Shown here one piece after another: positions 1 to 9,700 of a stretch of DNA of 64,000 bases. A program made the position numbers and the translations under genes. Position 1 is the first letter of the stretch. Each line of letters starts with the position of its first letter. Location of the stretch: contig CAWFFV010000027.1 of the NCBI GenBank assembly GCA_963814985.1, positions 1 to 64,000 of the forward strand. The letters are read 5' to 3'. The notes under the pieces are model-generated. The model was not told the origin of the DNA and ran no database searches. It saw nothing but the letters and a program-made list of their open reading frames with translations. The stretch is from CAWFFV01 sp963814985. GTDB taxonomy: Bacteria > Chloroflexota > Ktedonobacteria > Ktedonobacterales > Ktedonobacteraceae.

Positions 1-696
1 ACCGTAGCAGAGGAGGGAGATATACCAGATACGCGCCTACCAGTTGTCTTGCGTCCCGTTGCCGCTGCTCCACTGGTATCAGGCATGGCATGGCTTTTGA
101 GTGGCGACACCGCCGTGCGCACTCCTACATTAGCTGCAGCCAGTGGGCATAAACTTTTTCCGTCCACCTTGACCGTGTGCGATGATCCACGACATCCCCT
201 GGGAGCACGGTGGCGACACTATGACGACGAAGGACAGCAATCGCCTCCATTAACACTTATCAAGGAGGGTTATCTTATGAGCTTCCTGCATTCTACTCAA
301 TCGGCATACAAACTTGCCAGCTCACCCAATGGTCGCGGCTTTAGTAACAACCGTGGTGCCCCGCCGATTTCTCAGGCTACCAACCTCTATATTTGTCCAA
401 CCAATACCAGGCTTCCTAAGAATTACCTGGAATTTACTGCAAAATTAGAAACACTCAAATCCATGCCACGGGCAGGCCTGGTTACGATGACGGTGGCAGG
501 ATGGGAGGTACGTGACGGTGAAAGGCACCACCGGGTCCGCCCCGTTGATCTGCATTTCCCACTGATACCAACATTTCGCAAATTAGTTGGAGTCTGCAAC
601 GATCTCAACTTTTTCCCCGGCTCCGACGGATACGGAGCACCAAGTTTGATTTTCTTACCATTGTTGCCAGGAGAACTTCACGATGTTAGAATTTGA
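1..696 (+). CDS. PmbA/TldE-like protein, C-terminal part (5' end outside window)
   Basis: The reading frame is open from base 1, so this is the C-terminal ~231 residues of a gene that starts upstream. The segment contains the features of the PmbA/TldE C-terminal domain: an LSGDTAVR stretch, then LTVCDDPRHPLGARW, DDEGQ, an SNNRGAPPISQATNLYI stretch typical of the family end, and a final beta-rich tail. TldE/PmbA is the non-catalytic partner of the metalloprotease TldD in the family's known heterodimer, which trims modified peptides such as microcin B17. The true TldD partner lies at 2446-3735, three genes downstream. The stop overlaps the next start (683) by 14 bp, so translational coupling is likely. 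The partner assignment is inference; family assignment is from motifs only. TldD/PmbA homologues are also reported, as I recall, in lincosamide clusters, so a biosynthetic rather than housekeeping role is plausible. Confidence 0.72.
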   Translation, partial: TVAEEGDIPDTRLPVVLRPVAAAPLVSGMAWLLSGDTAVRTPTLAAASGHKLFPSTLTVCDDPRHPLGARWRHYDDEGQQSPPLTLIKEGYLMSFLHSTQSAYKLASSPNGRGFSNNRGAPPISQATNLYICPTNTRLPKNYLEFTAKLETLKSMPRAGLVTMTVAGWEVRDGERHHRVRPVDLHFPLIPTFRKLVGVCNDLNFFPGSDGYGAPSLIFLPLLPGELHDVRI

Positions 697-1773
697 TGTT
701 ATTGTAGCCGGAGCTGGTGTTATTGGCCTGTCGGTCGCGTGGCGACTGGCTGAGCTTGGAGCAAAGGTCGTCGTCCTGGACCCAGATCAAAAAGGCGGGC
801 GCGGCTCACGAGCTGCTGCGGAGTGGCTATTCCATCTGTGCGTTTTAGTTCTAATCGACCTCTGAATGAGTTCGCTCGCCTGGGATTACAGGCGCTTGAG
901 GCCGATCTTCAACAACTCTCTGCTTCTTCTCCTATTGAACAGCGAGGATGCGGAGTTATACAGAGTGGTATCCAAAGAGATCGAAAAGGAGCGTCTGGAG
1001 ACATCTATTGTAAAATCTGGAAACGTTCCTGGTATCTTTCATACACGAGACGAATTAATACATTTAGAACCTGTTCTTGAGGGCAGTTCTATCTTTGGAG
1101 GGTTTGTGCATGAAAAAGGCTTTGTAATCAACGCAAATAGCTATATAGATGCGTTGATTTGCGAAGCAACTCGCCGTGGAGTATCCCTACGCCTGGGTGA
1201 TGCAGCCTGCGCAGTTGAGGAGGAAAGGCCAGGGCATAACGGTTCACACAAATACAAATTCATTACGTGGAGCCTGGTTTGTGTTAGCTGCTGGAGCCTG
1301 GTCAGGCAATATTGTTGGGTTACCTTCCCTACCTATATTTCCACTACGGGGACAAATGCTTGTTGTCACTCAACCACTTCTCTCTCTTAACCGTCTCATC
1401 TCCGGACGTAGCTATCTGGCCCCCTGGCAAAATGGGGGCGTGATGATAGGAGCAACCGAGGAACAAGCAGATTTCGATGATTATAACACGCCTGATGGGC
1501 TTATCTATCTTTTAGGGGTACTAAATCACTTTGCTCCATTATTGAGGGAGGCCCGAGTTAACCAAAATATGGGCAGGACTCCGCGCTGCTACGCGAAACG
1601 GCTCTCCACTCATCGGACTTTGTCCTGGGATGTCGCGCGTCATTGTTGCTTCAGGACATACTGGACAGGGCATTCTTACAGGAGCATTAACGGGGAAAGT
1701 GGTCACCGATCTAGTGAATTTTGGTCGATCGGATGTTGCGACATCCTTTGGGGTAGCACCTGAGGAATCGTAG
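683..1773 (+). pseudogene. FAD-dependent glycine/D-amino-acid oxidase-like (ThiO/DAO family), multiply frameshifted
   Basis: The start MLEFDVIVAGAGVIGLSVAW is a Rossmann FAD-binding motif (GxGxxG) followed by an acidic strand end (VVVLD). Downstream are further DAO-family pieces: SYIDALICEATRRGV, VLAAGAWSG, PLRGQMLVVTQP, SYLAPWQNGGVMIGATEE and the C-terminal IVASGHTGQGILTGA. These sit in alternating frames: frame 2, then 1 (from ~830), 2 (from ~950), 3 (from ~1240) and 1 (from ~1565, next to an AAAA run) to a TAG at 1771. Reassembled, the protein is about 360 residues, a normal size for glycine oxidase-like enzymes that oxidise amines with O2. With at least four frame changes it cannot make a full protein as written. 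It lies between the PmbA-like gene and the FMN reductase, so it probably belonged to the peptide tailoring set. Confidence 0.75.
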
Positions 1774-1829
1774 CAGTCAGATTAATGCCACACAAACAAA
1801 TAGTAGTTCCGTATGAGGAAGGATATCTT

Positions 1830-2403
1830 ATGAGTGAAATAAAGTTTCGTGTCCTTGGACTTTGCGGTAGTTTGCGAAAAAACTCTTACAACCTTGGTCT
1901 ACTAAGGGCTGCCTGTGAAGCAATGCCTGAAAAAACCAGGCTAGAGATCTATGAGGGTTTAGGAGAACTTCCACTCTATAATGAAAGATCTGCTTTCAGT
2001 TAGAGAACCCGATACCGTACACCACTTAAAAAGTGCGATGAGAGAATGCCAGGCACTCCTCATCGCAACGCCAGAATACAACTACGGCATTCCCGGTCCC
2101 CTAAAAAACGCTATTGATTGGGTGTCCTCACCTCCCGCCGAAAGCCCTCTTCGCGGCAAGCCAGTTGGAATTATAGGTGTAAGCATGGGAGGATTCGGGA
2201 CAGTGCGAGCTCAATTATCTCTGCGTCAGACATTGCTTTTCACCAAATCATTGGTCATGCAACAACCAGAGTTTCTTATTTCTAACGCAGCAAAATACTT
2301 TGATGAAGAATCTAATCTCATCGACCAGACCACACGTGAACGTCTTTATCGCTTTATTTTATCACTACTTCTCTGGTCAAGAAGAGTTACTGTCACCAGG
2401 TAA
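1830..2403 (+). pseudogene. NAD(P)H-dependent FMN reductase family flavoprotein, one frameshift
   Basis: The start ATG at 1830 follows a GAGGAAGG ribosome site. The N-terminus has the flavodoxin-like signature LGLCGSLRKNSYN (FMN phosphate loop), then LLIATPEYNYGIPGPLKNAID and GVSMGGFGTVRAQLSLRQ, hallmarks of the NADPH_dep_FMN_red family (about 190 residues). The frame breaks at ~1986: removing one A from GAAAGA gives a continuous protein reading ...LYNEDLLSVREPD..., and the corrected length is 190 aa, exactly family size. The break is therefore a single homopolymer insertion, either recent or a sequencing error. Family members reduce FMN, quinones or azo compounds with NAD(P)H. Here it may supply reduced flavin or reduce an intermediate of the neighbouring NRPS pathway; that role is inference. 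Confidence 0.78.
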
Positions 2404-2434
2404 CTCTTTCGGGTGGATACATTCGATTGCTTGT

Positions 2435-2440
2435 GGAGGT
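2435..2440 (+). promoter_or_regulatory. Strong Shine-Dalgarno that decides a TTG start for the tldD-like gene
   Basis: GGAGGT lies five bases before TTG at 2446. Other in-frame starts (ATG 2413, ATG 2497) lack a comparable site. This favours TTG 2446 as the real start of the following gene. Confidence 0.5.
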
Positions 2441-2445
2441 GTCGT

Positions 2446-3735
2446 TTGAAAAACCAGGAATGCTCTTTCTTTGTCGAAGCATGCAAATCAGTGCAGATGA
2501 GTGTCGATCAACAAGGACCTCAGCAAACTCACCACGAGGTTACTAGTGGCGTGAGTATGTACCATGATGGACTCGATTACCGATCTTACAAATGGTACCC
2601 TCTGACAAGAGGTTTATCTCTACCTACAATGCTTCCAACAGCAGTCTGCGAGAAGATACGGACACTGCATGACACTCAGCTAAAAGAACAGCTCGATTGG
2701 CATGAAATCCTCAACGCCCTTTTGCTGACGATTGATGCAACATGTAAGAGAGGTGTACGCGCAGATTTGAGTTTGAACGCTTCCAATCAACAGGTTGCAA
2801 TCAATAACGCATCTGATTGGGATTATGACCAGAGATGCTATGCCACTCTTGGTGTACGCATCTTTGCTGATACGAATAACAGTGAGAAGAGCATCAGTTG
2901 CAGCTATGCGTATTCCTCGGTACGCGAACTACTTGATGCATTGCCCGATCTGGTTGATCCAATATGTTCTCAGGTACCCATCGCTGTTGCCACGTTACAG
3001 ACTATGTCCTGTCCTTCTGGAGAGATGCCTATTATCCTGAGTCCGGGACAGTCCGCAGTTTTCTTTCACGAAGTGTGTGGTCATCCACTTGAAGGTGATA
3101 TCGTTGCGAGCGGTACCTCCTACCTGGCACCATGGATCGGTAGCCGTGTGGCAGAGGAATATGTAAATCTCGTTGACGATCCTACGCCCGGATCTTCTAA
3201 GATGTCACATAGGATTGACGATGAGGGTACGCTTTCCCGAACGGTGCATTTGCTCGAGCATGGTATTGTTCGTGAGCCGCTGCTTGATAAACGCAATGCG
3301 CAAATTCTCAAACTTGAGCCGAATGGGCATGGACGCCGCCTGGACTTTCGACACTATGCAATCCCTCGTATGACACATACTCAAGTTCTTTCTCACTCCG
3401 GCACACTTCAAGAGGCTCTCAATGGTATTCAACACGGCCTTATGATATCCAGGCTTAGATTACGACATATGAGCATCGCAAACGGAGATTTTAGCTTCAT
3501 TATTCAGGAAGCTAGAATCATTAATGATGGTGTTTTAGGTCCATATATCAATAATGGGTTGTTACATGGAAATGGACTCCAATGTTTGCGTGCGATTGAT
3601 TTTGTAGGAGCTGACAATGCTCGCTTTTTCACTGCTAGCGTTGGATGTGGAAAACTTGATCAGTGGCCACTCGTCGTCTCAGGAGGTCAACCCACAGTGA
3701 GATTTCGGAAACTGCGGGTTGAACCATGGTGTTAA
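2446..3735 (+). CDS. tldD: TldD-like zinc metalloprotease
   Basis: The protein (~429 aa from the TTG start) carries the TldD motif SAVFFHEVCGHPLEGD, with HExxxH zinc ligands/catalytic Glu at about residues 208-213. Further family blocks are VNLVDDPTPGSS, IDDEGT, LLEHGIVREPLLDKRNA, and the C-terminal VVSGGQPTVRFRKLRVEP. E. coli TldD is ~480 aa, so this copy is slightly short at the N-terminus. TldD acts with PmbA/TldE as a cytoplasmic protease on small peptides. The pairing here with the PmbA-like gene at 1-696, with two flavoenzyme genes between them and NRPS genes 58 bp downstream, suggests a role in processing or tailoring a small peptide rather than gyrase-related housekeeping. Function is inferred from family and neighbourhood; the frame is intact. 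Confidence 0.82.
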   Translation: MKNQECSFFVEACKSVQMSVDQQGPQQTHHEVTSGVSMYHDGLDYRSYKWYPLTRGLSLPTMLPTAVCEKIRTLHDTQLKEQLDWHEILNALLLTIDATCKRGVRADLSLNASNQQVAINNASDWDYDQRCYATLGVRIFADTNNSEKSISCSYAYSSVRELLDALPDLVDPICSQVPIAVATLQTMSCPSGEMPIILSPGQSAVFFHEVCGHPLEGDIVASGTSYLAPWIGSRVAEEYVNLVDDPTPGSSKMSHRIDDEGTLSRTVHLLEHGIVREPLLDKRNAQILKLEPNGHGRRLDFRHYAIPRMTHTQVLSHSGTLQEALNGIQHGLMISRLRLRHMSIANGDFSFIIQEARIINDGVLGPYINNGLLHGNGLQCLRAIDFVGADNARFFTASVGCGKLDQWPLVVSGGQPTVRFRKLRVEPWC

Positions 3736-3750
3736 AGATTGACAGGATCA

Positions 3751-3784
3751 TATATTTAGGCAATAGCTGTTTCAGGAGGGAAGG
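3751..3784. repeat. Duplicated leader/RBS block, copy 1
   Basis: Thirty-four bases starting TATATTTAGGCAATAG and ending in the AGGAGGGAAGGG ribosome site recur essentially unchanged at 12425-12458. Each lies directly before a start encoding MTELDN. The duplicated segment that gave rise to NRPS B therefore included the translation signals. Confidence 0.85.
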
Positions 3785-3793
3785 GGGAATAAC

Positions 3794-6700
3794 ATGACTG
3801 AACTCGACAATACTCAACGTATTGCAAAGCTTCCTCTGGAGATGCGTACAAAGCTGTTTGCGCAACTCCAGGCACAAAAAGCTTTAGGAGATATTTCGCA
3901 AACACGCATCAGGACTCGAAGTAGCGAAACTCATACGTTTCCCTTATCTTTTGCGCAACAGCGGTTGTGGTTTCTGGCTCAATTGGAACCCACCTCTACC
4001 GCCTATCACATTCCTACAGCCCTGCGACTGCGAGGCACACTACATGAGCACGCTCTGGAGCGTAGCCTTCAGGAACTTGTGCACCGACACCACATCTTAC
4101 GCACCACGTTTCTCCCCCAGGAGGAGGGCTCAGCTTTGCAATATGTGCAGCCCTTTCTCCCCCAATCTCTGCTGCACCTTGACCTGCAATCCCTGCCTCC
4201 CACCCTCCAGCAGGAGGAAGTCCACAGGTTGTCTGAGCAACAGGCCCGCACTCCCTTTGACCTGATCAATGGTCCCTTGCTGCGCACCGCACTCCTCCAA
4301 CTGGCTCCTCAGGAGCATGTCTTGCTGCTGGTCTTCCATCACATCATCTTTGATGGCTGGTCAACCAGCGTCTTCATTGACGAACTCGGCGCTCTCTACA
4401 GCGCCTTTGTACAAGACAAGCCCTCTCCACTCGCTGCGTTGCCCATCCAGTATGCCGACTATGCCCTCTGGCAACGGCAATGGCTACAGGGCGAGATCCT
4501 GCAACAGCAGTTGGCGTATTGGCGCGAGCAGTTGCGCGAGTTGCCCACCTTGCAGTTACCTACCGACCATCCCCGTCCTGCCGTACAGCGTTTCCGAGGT
4601 TCCCGCTACTTCTTCACTCTGCCAGTTTCGTTGACTCAGGCGCTCAAAGTCTTGAGCCAGCAAGAAGGGACAACGCTGTTTATGACCCTTCTTGCTGGCT
4701 TTGCCATCCTCCTTGCCCGCTACAGCGGACAAGACGATATCGCCATAGGAACCTTCCTGGCCAATCGCACGCGGCAAGAACTGGAAGGGCTCCTGGGCTT
4801 TTTTGTCAATACCCTGGTGCTACGCACCGATCTCTCAGGCAACCCCAGCATACGTGATCTGCTGGGGCACGTGCGACAGACCGCCCTGGATGCCTATACC
4901 CATCAAGAGCTTCCCTTTGAGCGTCTGGTGGAAGTACTGGCTCCGGCTCGTGACTTGAGCCGCCAGCCCCTCTTCCAGGTCGCCTTCCAGCTCTGGAGTC
5001 TCCCTCTCTCTGCTCCAGAACTCCCAGGAGTTCAGGTGGAGGTTCAGCGTCTGGAGGCTGGTACCGCCACGTTTGATCTCACCCTGGCATTGACCGAGGA
5101 GAATGCAGGAGATCTAAAAGCAATCCTGGAGTACGATATAGACCTGTTCGAAGAGGAGCGCATTGTGCGTCTGGCCCAGCACTATCAGGTGGTGATAGAG
5201 GCCATGGTGGCCGATGCGCAGCAGCATCTGGCGGGCCTGCCTCTGCTGACCACTCAGGAACGTCAGCAACTCCTGATCGAGTGGAATGCCACCCGGCACG
5301 ACTATCCAAGGAATCACTGCATCCACGAACTGTTCGAAGTTCAGGTTGAGCACACTCCCGATGCGGTGGCCCTCGTTTTCCAGGAGGAGCAGCTCACTTA
5401 TCACGAACTCAACCGGCGCGCCAACCATCTAGCATACCTCTTACAGCAGCGAGGCATAGCACCCGAAAGCCAAGTGGGACTGCTGCTGGAACGCTCGCTG
5501 GAGATGCTCATCGCTCTCCTGGGTGTCCTCAAGGCTGGAGCTGCCTATGTCCCGCTTGATCCCGCCACGCCTCAGGAGCGGCTCCGGTTCATCTGCACCG
5601 ATGCGCAGATCGTGCTCTTGCTCTCGCACCGCCGGCTCCTCGATGAATTCTCGCGATCGCCAGTGCAAATTCTCGATCTCGATCTGCTCACCAGTGAGCT
5701 ATCTGGCTCTCCTAACGCACATCCACAGCGTGCTGTCTCTGCTTCCAACCTCGCCTATGTCATCTATACCTCTGGCTCTACAGGTCAACCCAAGGGCGTC
5801 TTGATCACTCATCAGAATATCGTTTCCTCCACATTTGCTCGCCTGACCTATTATCAGCAGCGTGTCCAGCATCTCTTGTTGGTATTATCGTTGGCCTTTG
5901 ATACTGCGAGTGCGAGTATCTTCCGAACCCTCTCTCAAGGAGGAACACTTGTTCTGGCACCTCAAGGGAGTGAACAAGATATCTTCCAACTTGCCAGGAT
6001 TCTTTCCCAAAAACAGATTTCCCACTTTATACTTTTGCCTTCTTCCTACCTTCTGCTCCTTGAACATGGATCCGCTTCGCAACTCTCTTCGCTTTGCGAG
6101 GTGATCCTGGGCGGAGAGCCGTGTTCAAGCCACCTCCTCGAACGTCATATCGAGATGTCCTCTCATGTCTCTCTGTTTAATGAATATGGAGTCACTGAGG
6201 CAACGGTATGGAGTACCGTCTTTGGAGATGTTTCTGCCTGTAGAAGAGTCTCTATTCCCATCGGACGCCCAATTGCCAATACACAAGCGTATGTGCTAGA
6301 CAAACAACTCCAGCCCGTCCCGGTTGGAATTGCTGCTGAGCTTTATTTGGGAGGAGAGGGATTGGCTCGGGGTTATCTCAACCAACCAGGTTTAACAGCG
6401 GAGCGCTTTGTGCCGCACCCGTTCAGCGACCGGCCCGGAGCACGACTGTATCGCACCGGAGATCTGGTACACTACTTGTCCGATGGAAACCTTGAGTTTC
6501 TTAGCCGTATGGATGATCAAATAAAGTGGCGCGGGTACCGTATCGAACCGGGGGAGATCGAGATGGTGCTCCAGCGACATCCTGCTGTGCATGAAGCCCA
6601 GGTACTGCTCCGCGAGGATATTCCTGGCGAGAAACGTCTGGTCGCCTATGTGGTACCATTCTCGCTTGAAGAGGAAGAGCGATCGGACGCCGAAGAACTC

Positions 6701-9700
6701 CTTTCCACGGAGCATCTGACCGCCTGGCAAGAATTCTTTGAGGAAACTTATCGTTCTGTGGCAATGAAAACCAGCTCACTCTCCAATACCATTGGCTGGA
6801 ATAGTAGCTATACAGAAGCTCCCTTACCTACCGAGCAGATGGAGGAGTGGTTAGAGCATACAGTGGAGCAGATTTTGCCAGAAAAGCCACAACGGATGCT
6901 TGAGATTGGTTGTGGAAACGGACTTTTACTGTTCCGTTTAGCTCCGCGTAGTACCTGCTATTGGGGAACCGACTTCTCCGCTGAGGTTCTGCTTATGGTG
7001 CAACGCCAGGTCCAGGAATATGGCCTATCACAGGTCCAAATTCTTCACCGTACGGCTGATGACTTTATAGGGATGGATGCGCAGATTTTTGATACCATTC
7101 TTCTTAATTCTGTCGTCCAGTACTTTCCCAGTATCGCTTATTTGTTGCGTGTCCTGGAGGGAACTTTGCAGCTGGTAGAGCCAGGGAGCGTTATCTTCCT
7201 CGGCGATATCCGCAACCACCTCCTCCTGGAGGCTTTTCATGTATCCGTAGAAATGCATAAAGCTCCTGTCACTCTCCCTCTTGAGCAATTTCGCCAGCGG
7301 GTACGCATCCAGATGGCCCAGGAGAGCGAGTTATTGCTTGATCCCGCCTTCTTCTTTGCGCTGCAACAGCGCTATCCGCAAATTCAGCAGGTCCGTATTC
7401 GTCCCAAAAGAGGTCATTATAATAACGAACTCACCACTTTTCGCTACGATGTCCACCTGCTGATCGGGAATGGTGAGATAGCCCATACCGTGCAGGTCTG
7501 GCATGATTGGCAAGAGATAGGATTATCACTAAGCGCCCTGGAGCAAATGTTACAAGAGCAGCGTCCGGCGCTACTCGCGTTGAAACATGTCCCCAATGCC
7601 CGCCTGCTTAGAGAAATAGAGATGTTGAGGATGCTCTCTTCTCAGGAGCAATGCCTGGAGACGGTCGGCGATTTACATGCAGTATTGATGCATTACTCCC
7701 ACGAGAAGGGCGTCACGCCCGAAGATCTGTATACTCTAGGTCAGCATCTGGGTTATAGAATTGATGTACGTTGGTCGGGTCTTGAGACCGACGGAAGCTT
7801 TACTGCCCTTTTCTGGTTGCCAGATGCTACCGAGATTGCAGAAACTGTCGTCTGGCCCCAACCAGCTCAGATCAAACCTTGGAGCCAGTATGGCAATGAG
7901 CCATTGAGAGAGCACGGAAAGTCTTCCTCCGAGCTGATTTCGCAACTGAGAAAGTACCTTCAGGATCAACTACCTACCTATATGTGTCCTTCTGCTTTCA
8001 TCCCCCTGGAGGCCTTTCCCTTGACTCTCAACGGGAAGGTAGATCGGCAGGCCCTGCCTGCTCCTGCGGACGTGCGGCCAGAGCAGGAGTTGGCTTTTGT
8101 GGCAGCACGCACTCCCCACGAAGAAGTGCTCGTCGGCCTGTGGGCACAGGTGTTGCATCTGGAATATGTGGGCATTCATAATTCCTTCTTCGACCTGGGT
8201 GGTCACTCCTTGCTGGCCACCCAACTTCTCTCGCGGGTGCAAGCCGTGTTCCAACTTGAGTTACCTTTGCGCATGCTGTTTGAGGCCCCCACCGTGGCCG
8301 CTTTCGCCCAGCACGTCCAAAAGGCGCAACAACGAACCACCAGCCAGCCACGGCTCCCTTTACTTGCCCATCCCCACACTCGCGGCCTCTCGCTCTCCTT
8401 TGCGCAACAGCGGTTGTGGTTTCTGGCTCAATTGGAGCCTACCTCCACCAGCTACCACATTCCTACGGGCCTGCAACTGCAAGGCACGCTGCATGAGCAT
8501 GCTCTGGAGCATAGCCTTCAAGAACTCGTGCGCCGGCACCATATCTTACGCACCACGTTTCTCCCTCAGGAGGAGGGTTCAGCTTTGCAGTATGTGCAAC
8601 CCTTTCTCCCCCAACCTCTGCTGCATCTTGACCTGCAATCCCTGCCCCCCACCCTCCAGCAGGAGGAAGTCCACCGGCTGTTTGAGCAACAGGCCAACAC
8701 TCCCTTTGACCTGACCCAGGGCCCCTTGCTGCGCACCACACTCCTTCAGTTGGCTCCTCGGGAACATGTCTTGCTGCTGGTCTTCCATCACATCATCTTT
8801 GATGGCTGGTCAACCAGCGTCTTCATTGACGAACTCAGCGCTCTCTACAGCGCCTTTGTACAAGACAAGCCTTCTCCACTTGCTGCGCTGCCCATCCAGT
8901 ATGCCGACTATGCCCTCTGGCAACAGCAATGGCTACACCTGCAGCAACAGTTGGCGTATTGGCGCGAGCAGTTGCGCGAGTTGCCCACCTTGCAGTTACC
9001 TACCGACCATCCCCGTCCTGCTGTGCAGCGTTTCCGTGGTGCCCGCTACTCCTTCATCCTGCCAGCTTCGTTGACCAAGGCACTCAAAGCTTTGAGCCAG
9101 CGAGAAGGGACAACGCTGTTTATGACCCTTCTCGCTGGCTTTGCCATCCTCCTTGCCCGCTACAGCGGACAGGACGATATCGCAGTAGGAACTTTCCTGG
9201 CCAACCGCACGCGGCAAGAACTGGAGGGACTCCTGGGCTTTTTTGTCAATACAGTGGTGCTACGCACCGATCTCTCAGGCAATCCCAGTGTGCACGATCT
9301 GCTGGGGCGCGTGCGACAGACCGCTCTGGATGCCTACACCCACCAAGAGTTGTCCTTTGAGCGTCTGGTGGAAGTACTGGCTCCGGCCCGCGACTTGAGC
9401 CGCCAGCCCCTCTTCCAGGTCGCATTCCAGCTCTGGAATACGCCAGCGTCCACTCCCCACCTTCCCGGCGTGCAAGTGGAATTTCTACAATTTGAAACAC
9501 ATACAACCACGTTTGATCTCACTCTGGCTCTGACCGAGGAGAATACAGGAGATCTGGAAGCAACCCTGGAGTATGATACGGACCTGTTCGAGGAGGAGCA
9601 CATTGCACGGATGGCTCAGCACTATCAGGTGGTGATAGAGGCCATGGTAGCCAATGGACAACAGCATCTAGCGGACCTGCCTCTGCTGACAGTTCAGGAA

